A stretch of 64,000 nt of DNA. Source: Pseudomonas tolaasii NCPPB 2192. Its GTDB lineage: Bacteria > Pseudomonadota > Gammaproteobacteria > Pseudomonadales > Pseudomonadaceae. A program made the position numbers and the translations under genes. The notes below the pieces were generated by a model that ran no database searches, was not told where the DNA came from, and was given only the letters and a program-made list of their open reading frames with translations. The stretch is from the NCBI RefSeq assembly GCF_002813445.1, contig NZ_PHHD01000001.1, positions 1,302,001 to 1,366,000 of the forward strand. The letters run 5' to 3'. This document shows, one piece after another, positions 53,633 to 63,306 of the stretch (positions within the stretch are counted from its first letter, which is position 1; each line of letters begins with the position of its first letter).

Positions 53633-53888
53633 GTAAACGGGTGCAACCAGAAAGATTTTGGTGAAACCTTTAATCAGCCCGGGCAGACGGATCACGCTTG
53701 CCTAGGTATAGTGCCGCCCCTCTTCGCGTGTGCGGCCGTCGGTAACGAGGCCCTGATACAGCGCGAAACCGCATGAATAACAACACCCGCAAAAGGATTG
53801 GGGTCGAAGCGTCGTGCACTGCCTGGTGCTAAACGGTGCGTCGGACCGTCCTGCGTTTGCCATTAAAAAAATCAGCGAGGAACACTCC

Positions 53889-55334
53889 ATGCTCGAAGTC
53901 ATCAACGACTTCCTATCAGGGAAAGTCCTGATCGTGCTCATTGTCGGGCTCGGCGGTTATTTCACGATCCGTTCGCGTTTCGTTCAACTGCGTCACTTTT
54001 TCCACATGTTTTCGGTGTTTCGCGACAGCCTGAAAAACAGCTCCGACCAGCTCAGCTCGTTCCAGGCGCTGATGCTCAGCCTGGCCGGCCGTGTGGGTGC
54101 CGGCAACATCGCCGGTGTCGGCATCGCCGTGACCCTGGGTGGCCCGGGCGCCGTGTTCTGGATGTGGGTCACCGCGTTGGTGGGCATGTCGTCGAGCTTC
54201 ATCGAGTGCTCCCTCGGCCAGCTGTACAAGCGCACTGACGCTGAAGGCACCTTCCGTGGCGGCCCGGCCTACTACATCCAGCACGGTCTGCAGAAACGCT
54301 GGCTGGGTATGGTCATCGCGTTCCTGTTGCTGGTGACCTTCGGTTTCGCCTTCAACGGCCTGCAAGCCCACGCCGTGACCCACTCGCTCAACAGCGCCTT
54401 TGGCCTGGACACCACCTACACCGGCCTGGTCCTGGCGGTATTGCTGGGCATGGTGTTCATCGGCGGAATCAAGCGCATCGCTTCGATTGCCGACCTGCTG
54501 GTGCCGGTCAAAACCCTGATCTACATCGCCGTGACCCTCTACGTGATCGTGCTGCAATTCGACCACGTACCGGCCATGCTCGCGACCATCGTCAAGAGCG
54601 CTTTCGGCCTCGATCAGGCCTTCGGTGGCCTGGTGGGCAGCGCGATCATCATGGGTGTGAAGCGCGGCGTGTTCGCCAACGAAGCCGGTTTGGGCAGTGC
54701 GCCTAACGTGGCGGCGGTGGCTTCCGTGGAACACCCGATCGCCCAAGGCGTGGTTCAGGCGTTCAGCGTGTTCCTCGACACGTTCGTGATCTGCACCTGC
54801 ACCGCGCTGCTGATCCTGCTCTCGGGCTTCTACACCCCGGGCTTTGAAGGCGACGGCATTGCCCTGACCCAGAACTCACTGGCAGCCGTGGTCGGCGACT
54901 GGGGCCGCATGTTCATCTCCGTGGCCCTGGCGTTGTTCGTGTTCACGTCGATCATGTACAACTACTACCTGGGCGAGAGCAACCTGCGCTTTTTGGTCGG
55001 CAACAACCGCAAGATGCTGATGGCCTATCGCGCCGTGGTACTGGCGCTGATTTTCTGGGGCTCGATCGAAAACCTGAGCACCGTGTTTGCCTTCGCCGAT
55101 ATCACCATGACCATGCTCGCGTTCGTCAACCTGTTCGCCCTGGCGTTCCTGTTCAAGATCGCCATGCGCATCCTGAACGACTACGACAACCAGCGCGCGG
55201 CAGGCATCAAGACGCCGGTGTTCGACTCCAGCCAGTTCGCTGACCTGGACCTGGACCTCAAGGCCTGGCCGGCCAACCCGGTGAAACCGGACGCAGCTCC
55301 GTCGGCTGAACTGAACGCTCAAGCGCAACGCTAA
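53889..55334 (+). CDS. Sodium:alanine/glycine symporter (AGCS family)
   Basis: 481 residues from the ATG at 53889 (GCGAGGAA upstream); the frame is open 25 codons further. About eleven membrane segments, with AGCS motifs SLAGRVGAGNIAGVGIAV and GVFANEAGLGSAPNVAA. Imports alanine or glycine with sodium. Followed by a terminator and then the asparaginase gene. Confidence 0.94.
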   Translation: MLEVINDFLSGKVLIVLIVGLGGYFTIRSRFVQLRHFFHMFSVFRDSLKNSSDQLSSFQALMLSLAGRVGAGNIAGVGIAVTLGGPGAVFWMWVTALVGMSSSFIECSLGQLYKRTDAEGTFRGGPAYYIQHGLQKRWLGMVIAFLLLVTFGFAFNGLQAHAVTHSLNSAFGLDTTYTGLVLAVLLGMVFIGGIKRIASIADLLVPVKTLIYIAVTLYVIVLQFDHVPAMLATIVKSAFGLDQAFGGLVGSAIIMGVKRGVFANEAGLGSAPNVAAVASVEHPIAQGVVQAFSVFLDTFVICTCTALLILLSGFYTPGFEGDGIALTQNSLAAVVGDWGRMFISVALALFVFTSIMYNYYLGESNLRFLVGNNRKMLMAYRAVVLALIFWGSIENLSTVFAFADITMTMLAFVNLFALAFLFKIAMRILNDYDNQRAAGIKTPVFDSSQFADLDLDLKAWPANPVKPDAAPSAELNAQAQR

Positions 55335-55350
55335 GCGTCGATAGATGACA

Positions 55351-55393
55351 CGCCGCCCGGCCTTGGGCATGCTCTGGGCCCGGCGGCGTTTTT
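55351..55393 (+). terminator. Terminator between the symporter and asparaginase genes
   Basis: CGCCGCC (55351-55357) pairs with GGCGGCG (55382-55388), extended inward past one mismatch by GGCC/GGCC, then TTTTT (55389-55393). Begins 17 bases after the symporter stop. Confidence 0.8.
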
Positions 55394-55410
55394 CGTTCAG
55401 GAGAATTTCA

Positions 55411-56388
55411 ATGTCAGCATCCCACAACGTCATGGTGCTCTACACCGGCGGCACCATCGGCATGCAGGCCAGCGCCAACGGCCTGGCACCCGCATCCGGT
55501 TTCGAAGCGCGCATGCGCGAGCAGCTTGCCGACCAGCCACTGCCCGCCTGGCGTTTCCAGGAAATGGCCCCGCTGATCGACAGCGCCAACATGACCCCCG
55601 CCTATTGGCAGCGCCTGCGCATTGCCGTGATCGACGCCGTGGACCAGGGCTGCGATGGCGTGCTGATCCTGCACGGCACCGACACCCTGGCCTACAGCGC
55701 GGCGGCCATGAGCTTCCAGCTGCTGGGCCTTCCGGCGCCGGTGGTATTCACCGGCTCCATGTTGCCCGCCGGCGTGCCCGACAGCGATGCCTGGGAAAAC
55801 GTCAGCGGTGCCTTGCAGGCTTTGGGCGCGGGCCTGGTGCCGGGTGTGCACCTGCATTTCCACGGCGCGATGATCGCTCCGACTCGCTGCGCGAAAATCC
55901 GCAGCTTCGGCCGCAACCCGTTTGCGGCGCTGAACCGTCAGGGTGGCGTTGCCCGAGCCGAGTCCATCCCCCAGGCCCTGGACTATCGCCAACCCAAAGC
56001 CCTGGCCAATGTCGGCGTCTTGCCGCTGGTGCCGGGTATCCATGCGGCGCAGCTGGACGCGCTGATCGACAGCGGCATTCAGGCGTTGATCCTCGAATGC
56101 TTCGGCAGCGGCACCGGGCCGAGCGACAACCCCGCGTTCCTCGCCAGCCTGCAGCGCGCGCGGGATCTCGGGATTGTGGTGGTAGCGATCACCCAATGCC
56201 ATGAAGGCGGTGTGGAACTGGACGTCTACGAAGCCGGTAGCCGCCTGCGCGGTGTCGGCGTGTTGTCCGGCGGCGGCATGACCCGCGAAGCGGCATTCGG
56301 CAAGCTCAATGCGCTGCTCGGCGCCGGGCTCGACACCCAGGCAGTGCGCCGCCTGGTAGAACTGGACCTGTGCGGCGAACTGCGTTGA
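55411..56388 (+). CDS. ansA: Type I (cytoplasmic) asparaginase
   Basis: 325 residues from the ATG at 55411 with AGGAG upstream; no signal peptide. Catalytic Thr motifs are YTGGTIGMQ near the start and GVLILHGTDTLAYSAA near residue 90, with the Thr-Asp-Lys-type set (ARCAKIRSF: Lys in TRCAKIRSFG). Hydrolyses asparagine to aspartate and ammonia, which AspA can then break down. Own ribosome site but behind a terminator, so it may need its own promoter. Confidence 0.93.
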   Translation: MSASHNVMVLYTGGTIGMQASANGLAPASGFEARMREQLADQPLPAWRFQEMAPLIDSANMTPAYWQRLRIAVIDAVDQGCDGVLILHGTDTLAYSAAAMSFQLLGLPAPVVFTGSMLPAGVPDSDAWENVSGALQALGAGLVPGVHLHFHGAMIAPTRCAKIRSFGRNPFAALNRQGGVARAESIPQALDYRQPKALANVGVLPLVPGIHAAQLDALIDSGIQALILECFGSGTGPSDNPAFLASLQRARDLGIVVVAITQCHEGGVELDVYEAGSRLRGVGVLSGGGMTREAAFGKLNALLGAGLDTQAVRRLVELDLCGELR

Positions 56389-56496
56389 ATACTCGCCTTA
56401 CATAAGCACCACCGCGTCCGGCTCGACGCTTCCTAGCATGGCGACGCCCCAGGTTTTCCCTGGGTTCGTTGCCACTCTTTCATGCCAGGAAGCGCC

Positions 56497-59400
56497 ATGA
56501 CTTCATCTGCTTCAACCGAACCCCAACACAGCCTCACGGACACGCTGATCGCGCAGATGTCCACCGGTCCCGCGTTTCGCGAAGTGGCAGCCATCTTGCT
56601 GCGTGAACAATTTCAGGCCCTGTACCCCACGCTGGACATCGACCCGAATACCGCTGTGGTCGGCACTCCGCTGTGGGACATCGAGGAAGACCAGGTCGTA
56701 CCCGCCGGCTGCCATTATCAGGTGCTCACTGATGTTCTTGCCGTACAGTCAGTTTTGGCGGTGCCCACGCTTTACATCGAAGGCCAGCATTTTCTGACCC
56801 AACTGCCGATCATCGAACCGGCGGTCCACCTGCCGGTGCGCATCCTCGATATCGCCAGCATCCTCAATACCCTGGCCCCCGTAATATTGCGCGGTTACCA
56901 ACAAGCCCAGCTGGAGTACTGGAACGCTGCCGAAGGTGATAGCGGCCCGCGTTGGCATGCTCTATCGGGCGTGTTGCGCGACCTCTGGAACGTGGAACAG
57001 ATGCCTGGCTGGACCGCTGCAGATTGCCGAATGGCGCGCGAGCTTTTTCAAACCCCGGACGCGGCCACGCGCAAGCGAGATGAACCAGAGGCCGTTAGAG
57101 CCTATGTGGTGGATGTCGACCAGATCGATGAAGCGGGCAACACCACCCACCTTGATGAAAACCTGATCAGCGTGCTTATCGGCAAATCCGAGGGCCGCGA
57201 GGTGGTACTCACCCATTCGTTGATGTCGAGCTTCAAGAAGTACCGGTCCCTCGACGAGTTGGGCAAGGACCTGCCGCTGCTGGCGGCGCATAAAAAACTG
57301 GAGTGGCGCCTGGTCGAGCCTGAGGGTGATTTTTTCGACTACCTGGCCAGTACGTTCATCGCCATCCAGATCAGGGCGATTGGGGCCATCGACTTTTCCT
57401 ACCTGCGTGAGGCGGATGCCTCGCAACACAGCCTGGCACAACCCCCCACGCCCCGCGCCAAACGAGACACGCCAGCCTTGAACCACTATGTTCAGGCCCT
57501 GCCCGAATGGCTCACCCGCGCGTCCGCTTCGGACCAGGACGCCTACTCGCGCCACCTCAAGGACCTGGCAACCTTGCACAGCGCCAACGAGGGCCGCACC
57601 TACGACGAAGGCATCAGCCCTCTCCAGCCATTTACCCTCGATCGGCTCAGCACCGAAATGCGCAAGGACCACCCGGACGTGCTCCCTCAGTGGCTGGGCG
57701 AGCTCGACATCGTAGTACGCAGCCCCGTGGTCTGGGGCACTTTCGCCGTGCCGGGGCAAATCGAGACGACGGTGTTCAGCCTGACCGAACTGGCGCTGCA
57801 AAACCTCATTGCCTTGCCATTGGGTATCAAATCCTTGCGCCTGCGCAATCCGCTTGCGTTACCGGACTGGCTGACCGTCGACTACCTGGAAAGTCTCGTC
57901 AGGCGCGTGGACATCGGCAGCACCTACCCGGCACTGATCCAGCGAACGCTGCTGGATAATCCGCAGGACTCCTCCCGCCGGCGCTCTCTTTACGCCCAGC
58001 ACTTGCGCATTCAACTGCCGTTGCTGGCATTGCAGTGCAAATTGCGCGACGAAGGCGGCATTGATGAGCAAGGCTATGCGTATGTAAAAGCCGTGATGCA
58101 GACCGAACTTGCCGAACGCCAGGTCAAGGGCCAGCGCATTGTGATGCGTCCTCTGGCGTTCGTGCCGACCCGCCGCCAGGACAGCGCTGCGGATCAGGTC
58201 ACCAATATGTTCGTGATCGGACCGGAAGACCCGAACACCGGCCCCTGCCTCCTCTACCGGCCGCTGCTGGACAAACCTCTTTCCCAGTTTCCATCGCAAA
58301 GCAATCTGCTTTACGCCTTGCAGCAGTCCAGAAGCCTGCGCGAGTCAGTACTGGCATGGCTGCCGGATAAAGTGCGCGATGATTATGCCCAATATGTGTT
58401 CCCGGGCGACCTGCCGTCACCCTGGGCGGTGGTCGAATTCCTGGCAGACCCCTTCAAGTTGTGGATCATGGGCGGGCCGCTGACGCTCGGCCAGGATACG
58501 ATCGAGGATGACCTGTTCAGCGCACTGTACGACGCCAACGCCAACGCCCTGATCACCCTCGCCGACCGGCAATCGGTGTCCAACGCCGAAGCGCGCTGGG
58601 CCACGTTCAAGCGCGCCGGCTGGCTGATCTTCAACAGTGCATTGCCGTTTCTGGGGCGCACTGTCGGGGTGGCGGCCTGGATCTGGCAGATCATGGATCA
58701 ACTGCAAAACGTGGTCGACGCCCATGAGCATCCTGAGCAGCAATCCACGTGGGCCGCATTCGTAGAACTGCTGCTTAACCTCGGTACGGCCCTTACCTTG
58801 CACAGCGTAACCCGCGTCGCGCCGCGCCTGCCGACGCCAGGCGAGCCTGTGGTTATGCCAAAGCAACCCTCTCCTCCAACGCCCGTCAGCATCACCCGGC
58901 TCACGCCGATTGCCTCGGATGCACTGATCACCCATGACCAACCGCTGCACGTCAGCGGCGCAATCAACCGAACGCCCGCGCGACTGGCCACCGTACTGGA
59001 CAGCTTCATGGTGGCCAAACCCGATGCGCTGGGAGACGCCAACAGCGAACCTGGGGCCTATCATTTTCTGCACCGCGACGGGCAAGACTGGTACGCCCCG
59101 GTGGCACATCGCTGGTTCAAAGTGCGGGTCGACGAAAATGACGATGTGCAGATTGTCGACGCCATGCTCCCCAATCGTATCGGCCCTCTATTAATTCATA
59201 ACAGCAGCGGCCAATGGTTTATCGACACCCGCCTGCGCCTGCGCGGTGGCGGGCCCAGGCTCCTGACCGCCAAGGCGCGCGTGGAAGCCAAACAAAAGGC
59301 CCAGCAATTGCGCGAGCGCCTGGAAGCCTTCGAGCGCGGCAAAAAAACCGCCCAGAACGAGCTGCAACAAGCCCGCCAGGCGTTGGACGCAGGGCCCTCC

Positions 59401-61098
59401 ACGTCGGCCGACGCGCTCAGGAACACCTACATCCAGACCCTGGAGACCCAACGCACGGAGTACGAATCGGCCCTGCAAATGCTCAAGGAAATGAACGTCC
59501 ACGAACCCAGCGCCGAGTACGCGCCCAAAGCCCTCAATTACATCAAGGCCCAGACCAGGCTGACTCAGGCCGTGCTCAGCGATATCCTCGCGCGCTTCAC
59601 CCCCAAGTGGCGCACCGTGCACGATCAGATGCAGCGCCAGGTCGAAGTGCCGCAAGAACGCCACATCGAGGATTTCCGCGAAATGCGCGAACTGGCCGGC
59701 AAGCTGCTCGTGCAATTGGAATACATGCATGGCCGCTTCACCGAACTCAAGGGGCTGGCCAGGGATGGAGCGCTGCTGCTCAATACGCTCAAGGGCTCGA
59801 TGCCGGTCTACACCCCCGACGACCTCAAGGCGATACGCGTATCACTGACCCGCAACTTGTGCCTGCCCGAGGCGAGCATCAAGCACACGCCGCAAGCCTG
59901 GGTGGCGATCGACCAGATTGTCGACACCGCCGATATCGCGATTCAGTGCCTGCGCGACACCCTGGAGGAGCGCAGTGACCGGCGTCTGGATGAACGCATT
60001 GACAGCCTGAGCAGCCTGATCGAACAGTTTCAATTGCTGGATGAACGCTTGCAGGATTTCCCGGTGGAATTTCCCGAGCAGGCCATTACCGACCAACTGC
60101 ATGAACTGCGCGGTGAACTGACGGAGTTTCAGCGTCGCGCCACCAGCAATCTCGGCCTGCTGAGCCTGGAAAGAACCCAGGTCAGAGGGCGCCCCACCCC
60201 GCCGTCGACGCCGCCGCGGCCGAAGAAACAATTTATCCATACCCGCTACAACGGTGTGCTGATCGGTGAGCCGCGCCTGAGCAGCCTGGGCCTTGAAACC
60301 GGCCTGGTGGATATTCGCTCTCCCCTGACCCAGCAAGTGCTGGCTACTTATCATGAGAAGGCCAAGGGCGTCTGGGTTGTGCGCGACCGCACGCCACCGC
60401 CCTCCGCCGACCCCGTGGCAATGGATGTCCAGCAGAGCGCGGCTCAGGGCCAGGCATTGCTCAATGGGTTACCCGCGTTTCTCACACGGGCCCGCATCCA
60501 TGCCAACCGCGTTGATCGCGCACCTTTCGGCATCGAACACATGTACCACCAGCATGCACGCCGCCTGGAGCTGGCCCGCCATGCGATTGAAAACGCCTTG
60601 ACGCAACGCAATCTCGCCGAGAACGATGCTGGCTCGGCCCCCGCCAGTGCCATGACCAAAGCCCTCGATAGCGCCCTGGCCGACCTTTATCAGCAGAGCA
60701 ATCAGTTGGTGCAACGCACGCTCAGGTTGCGCCCACCCACCGTCTCCGGCATTGAATGGCTCAAGCGGCACAATGTGGTGGCCATCAAAAAAACCCTGAC
60801 CCGCCGTCGCATCAAATCCGCGAAGCCGGACTACCTGGACGAATACGTCATCAGCGACCGCGTCACGGGGCAAGTGCTGTGGTACGCGCACTTTCACTAC
60901 AGCACCAGTTGGACGCCGGACAAGGCTTACCTCTGCGCCCGTCTGAAAACCCCGGAAGAGCACCGCCTGGGCGCCACCGCCGATTCCCCCAAGGGCCTGA
61001 ACCACGCACAAACAATTGCGTTCTATCGCAGCGAGATCAGCCTGGAACAAGCGCGCGAGCTGTTTTTCGAACGCCCCAAATCCGAGTCTGGCCATTGA
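56497..61098 (+). CDS. Large DUF6543 (dermonecrotic-toxin-like) protein
   Basis: 1533 residues from the ATG at 56497 (AGGAAG upstream); an ATG at 56482 is in frame. No signal peptide. The N-terminal part (FREVAAILLREQFQALYPTL, then LDIDPNTAVVGTPLW) is the pattern I associate with DUF6543 proteins of Pseudomonas, often named dermonecrotic toxin domain proteins. A hydrophobic stretch near 705-735 (AGWLIFNSALPFLGRTVG) may insert in membranes. A coiled coil lies near 925-1010, and later helical regions end about YRSEISLEQARELFFE. Secretion route and target are unknown. A short CCCAGG hairpin lies 33 bases before the gene. Confidence 0.75.
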   Translation: MTSSASTEPQHSLTDTLIAQMSTGPAFREVAAILLREQFQALYPTLDIDPNTAVVGTPLWDIEEDQVVPAGCHYQVLTDVLAVQSVLAVPTLYIEGQHFLTQLPIIEPAVHLPVRILDIASILNTLAPVILRGYQQAQLEYWNAAEGDSGPRWHALSGVLRDLWNVEQMPGWTAADCRMARELFQTPDAATRKRDEPEAVRAYVVDVDQIDEAGNTTHLDENLISVLIGKSEGREVVLTHSLMSSFKKYRSLDELGKDLPLLAAHKKLEWRLVEPEGDFFDYLASTFIAIQIRAIGAIDFSYLREADASQHSLAQPPTPRAKRDTPALNHYVQALPEWLTRASASDQDAYSRHLKDLATLHSANEGRTYDEGISPLQPFTLDRLSTEMRKDHPDVLPQWLGELDIVVRSPVVWGTFAVPGQIETTVFSLTELALQNLIALPLGIKSLRLRNPLALPDWLTVDYLESLVRRVDIGSTYPALIQRTLLDNPQDSSRRRSLYAQHLRIQLPLLALQCKLRDEGGIDEQGYAYVKAVMQTELAERQVKGQRIVMRPLAFVPTRRQDSAADQVTNMFVIGPEDPNTGPCLLYRPLLDKPLSQFPSQSNLLYALQQSRSLRESVLAWLPDKVRDDYAQYVFPGDLPSPWAVVEFLADPFKLWIMGGPLTLGQDTIEDDLFSALYDANANALITLADRQSVSNAEARWATFKRAGWLIFNSALPFLGRTVGVAAWIWQIMDQLQNVVDAHEHPEQQSTWAAFVELLLNLGTALTLHSVTRVAPRLPTPGEPVVMPKQPSPPTPVSITRLTPIASDALITHDQPLHVSGAINRTPARLATVLDSFMVAKPDALGDANSEPGAYHFLHRDGQDWYAPVAHRWFKVRVDENDDVQIVDAMLPNRIGPLLIHNSSGQWFIDTRLRLRGGGPRLLTAKARVEAKQKAQQLRERLEAFERGKKTAQNELQQARQALDAGPSTSADALRNTYIQTLETQRTEYESALQMLKEMNVHEPSAEYAPKALNYIKAQTRLTQAVLSDILARFTPKWRTVHDQMQRQVEVPQERHIEDFREMRELAGKLLVQLEYMHGRFTELKGLARDGALLLNTLKGSMPVYTPDDLKAIRVSLTRNLCLPEASIKHTPQAWVAIDQIVDTADIAIQCLRDTLEERSDRRLDERIDSLSSLIEQFQLLDERLQDFPVEFPEQAITDQLHELRGELTEFQRRATSNLGLLSLERTQVRGRPTPPSTPPRPKKQFIHTRYNGVLIGEPRLSSLGLETGLVDIRSPLTQQVLATYHEKAKGVWVVRDRTPPPSADPVAMDVQQSAAQGQALLNGLPAFLTRARIHANRVDRAPFGIEHMYHQHARRLELARHAIENALTQRNLAENDAGSAPASAMTKALDSALADLYQQSNQLVQRTLRLRPPTVSGIEWLKRHNVVAIKKTLTRRRIKSAKPDYLDEYVISDRVTGQVLWYAHFHYSTSWTPDKAYLCARLKTPEEHRLGATADSPKGLNHAQTIAFYRSEISLEQARELFFERPKSESGH

Positions 61099-61150
61099 TG
61101 ACGGCATGTAACTTGCTGCGTCAGCACCCTACCCTGACGCCGGTTTCGCC

Positions 61151-62143
61151 ATGCTGCATTCACACCTGACCACCCTCAACGCCGTGTCGCTGGTGTTGAC
61201 CACCTTCAAGGACCAAGGCCTGGCGAGCGACGTGTTACTGGCGGGCAGCGGCATTGGCACGGCGGATTTGCGCCGTGCCGACACGCGCATCACCACCTGC
61301 CAGGAAATGCGCGTGTGCGCCAATGCTGTGGCCCTGCGACAAGACATCGGCCTGGAGCTGGGCCAGCGCATGCACGTGTCCTGCTACGGTTTGCTCGGCT
61401 ATGCGCTCCTCACCAGTGCCACCTTAGGTGACGCCTTGCGCCTGGCGCTGCGCTACCCGGCACTGCTGGGAACACTTTTCGAGCTGAGCCTGGTGGAAGA
61501 CGGCGAGCAAATCTGGCTGACTGCCGGCGACTATCGGGAGGATCCGGCGCTGGCGGCATTCAATGTGGAATTTTGCCTGGTGTCGATGAAAGTCATCTGC
61601 GATGACCTGCTCGGCCGCCCGTTGCCCTTGCGCGAAGCACGTTTCAACTACACGGCGCCGGTTTATCACGCACGCTATGCCGAGCGCTTCGAGTGCCCGC
61701 TGCGGTTCGACGCTTTGGTCAACGGTTTTGCCTTCGACCAAAGCGTGCTTGAACACCCCCTGCCCCTGGCGGACGCCATCACCCACCGGGCCATGGCCGA
61801 ACGCTGCCGCAAGCAAAACTCGGAGTTCACCGGGCGCCAGGCCTGGCTCAACCGGGTGCGCCAATTGCTGGCCGACCAGTTGCACGCAGCCCCCGGTCTT
61901 GATGGCTTGGCTGCGCAGATGAATTGTTCCGCCCGCACACTGCGCCGGCACCTGCAGGCCCTGGGTTGCAGCTACCAGCAACTGCTCGACGAACTGCGCT
62001 TTGAAAAGGCCAAGCAGTGGCTGGCTCAAGACCAGATGCCGATCCACAAGATCGCCGAACAGCTGGGCTTCAGCGAAACCGCCAGCTTTCGCCACGCGTT
62101 TGTGCGCTGGAGTGGTGTAGCGCCCAGCCTGATGCGCCATTGA
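61151..62143 (+). CDS. AraC-family transcriptional regulator
   Basis: 330 residues. N-terminal arabinose-binding-like domain (about 1-200; ALLTSATLGDALRLALRYPA) and C-terminal double helix-turn-helix (about 235-330; MNCSARTLRRHLQALGCSYQ and IAEQLGFSETASFRHAFVRW). Likely controls the acetylpolyamine amidohydrolase gene 122 bases downstream on the same strand. The effector is unknown. Confidence 0.9.
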   Translation: MLHSHLTTLNAVSLVLTTFKDQGLASDVLLAGSGIGTADLRRADTRITTCQEMRVCANAVALRQDIGLELGQRMHVSCYGLLGYALLTSATLGDALRLALRYPALLGTLFELSLVEDGEQIWLTAGDYREDPALAAFNVEFCLVSMKVICDDLLGRPLPLREARFNYTAPVYHARYAERFECPLRFDALVNGFAFDQSVLEHPLPLADAITHRAMAERCRKQNSEFTGRQAWLNRVRQLLADQLHAAPGLDGLAAQMNCSARTLRRHLQALGCSYQQLLDELRFEKAKQWLAQDQMPIHKIAEQLGFSETASFRHAFVRWSGVAPSLMRH

Positions 62144-62265
62144 AGGGCGAATTACGGTCACGTTCTTTGGCCACATTTATCCCCTTCTGGCCGCTCCTGC
62201 CGTTTTCATGACGCCCGCTGAACGCAACACTGCAAAGCACAACAATGAGCCTGCGGGGAGCACCC

Positions 62266-63306
62266 ATGCTGACGATCTACTCCGACGACCACCACCTGCA
62301 CCACGGCCGCTGCGAACTGATGGACGGGCAACTGATGCCCTGCTTCGAAATGCCCTCGCGCGCCGACCATGTACTGCAACGGGTCAAAGACCGCGAACTG
62401 GGCCCGGTGCAGGCCCCGCAGGACTTCGGCCTGGCGCCCCTGCAACGCATTCACAGCCGTGACTACCTCGACTTCTTCAAAGGCGCCTGGGAGCGCTGGA
62501 CCGCGTTCAACACCGACGGCGACCTGCTGCCCTACACCTGGCCCGCCCGCACCCTGCGCCGGGTATTGCCCACCAGCCTGCATGGCCAGCTCGGCTACTA
62601 CAGTTTTGACGGCGGCGCGCCGATCACCGCCGGCACCTGGCAGGCGGCGTACAGCGCGGCGCAAGTGGCGCTCACCGCTCAGCAAGCCATCGCGCAAGGC
62701 GCACGCAGCGCATTTGCCCTCTGTCGCCCGCCCGGGCATCACGCCGCCAGCGACTTGATGGGGGGTTATTGCTACCTCAACAATGCCGCCATCGCTGCCC
62801 AGGCTTTTCTCGACCAGGGCCACAAGAAGGTCGCGATCATCGATGTGGACTACCACCACGGCAACGGCACCCAGTCGATTTTCTATGAACGCAGCGACGT
62901 GTTGTTCACCTCGATCCACGGCCACCCGGAAGCGGAGTTCCCCTTCTTCCTGGGCTACGCCGATGAGTTGGGCGAAGGCGCAGGCACAGGTTTCAACTTC
63001 AACTACCCACTGCCGGCAGGCTCAGGCTGGGACCAGTGGAGCGCCGCCCTCGAACAGGCCTGCCAACAGACCGAGCGCTACGACGCCGACATCCTCGTGA
63101 TCTCCCTGGGCGTGGACACGTTCAAGGATGACCCCATCTCCCAGTTCAAGCTAGACAGCCCGGATTACCTGGCCATGGGTGCACGCCTCGCCCGCCTGGG
63201 CAAGCCCACCCTGTTTGTGATGGAAGGCGGCTACGCCGTCGAAGAAATCGGCATCAATGCCGTCAACGTCCTTGAAGGTTTCGAACAATCAGGAGCTACC
63301 CGATGA
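62266..63306 (+). CDS. aphA: Acetylpolyamine amidohydrolase (HDAC family)
   Basis: 346 residues from the ATG at 62266 (GGGAG upstream); the frame is open seven codons further. HDAC-like fold with the catalytic His pair in RPPGHHAASD (His158-His159) and zinc ligands Asp195 and His197 in DVDYHHGNG, then Asp in LGVDTFKDDP. It deacetylates acetylputrescine and acetylcadaverine. The stop overlaps the start of a polyamine-binding protein (ATGA), as in the P. aeruginosa AphA locus. Confidence 0.92.
   Translation: MLTIYSDDHHLHHGRCELMDGQLMPCFEMPSRADHVLQRVKDRELGPVQAPQDFGLAPLQRIHSRDYLDFFKGAWERWTAFNTDGDLLPYTWPARTLRRVLPTSLHGQLGYYSFDGGAPITAGTWQAAYSAAQVALTAQQAIAQGARSAFALCRPPGHHAASDLMGGYCYLNNAAIAAQAFLDQGHKKVAIIDVDYHHGNGTQSIFYERSDVLFTSIHGHPEAEFPFFLGYADELGEGAGTGFNFNYPLPAGSGWDQWSAALEQACQQTERYDADILVISLGVDTFKDDPISQFKLDSPDYLAMGARLARLGKPTLFVMEGGYAVEEIGINAVNVLEGFEQSGATR

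Larger units (their letters stand above)
53419..53888. other. Gap between aspA and the symporter gene
   Basis: 470 bases. It holds the aspA terminator (53471-53506), a REP pair (53541-53632) and a leader for the symporter gene. In the leader, a minus-10-like TATAGT (53707-53712) and a possible 19-codon frame starting MNNNTRKRIGVEAS at 53773 (TAA at 53830) were noted. No glycine-riboswitch core was found. Confidence 0.6.

Noticed and set aside
53702..53888. Glycine riboswitch before the AGCS symporter
   Set aside because: Considered because such transporters can be so regulated, but the conserved core pattern is not visible in the leader.
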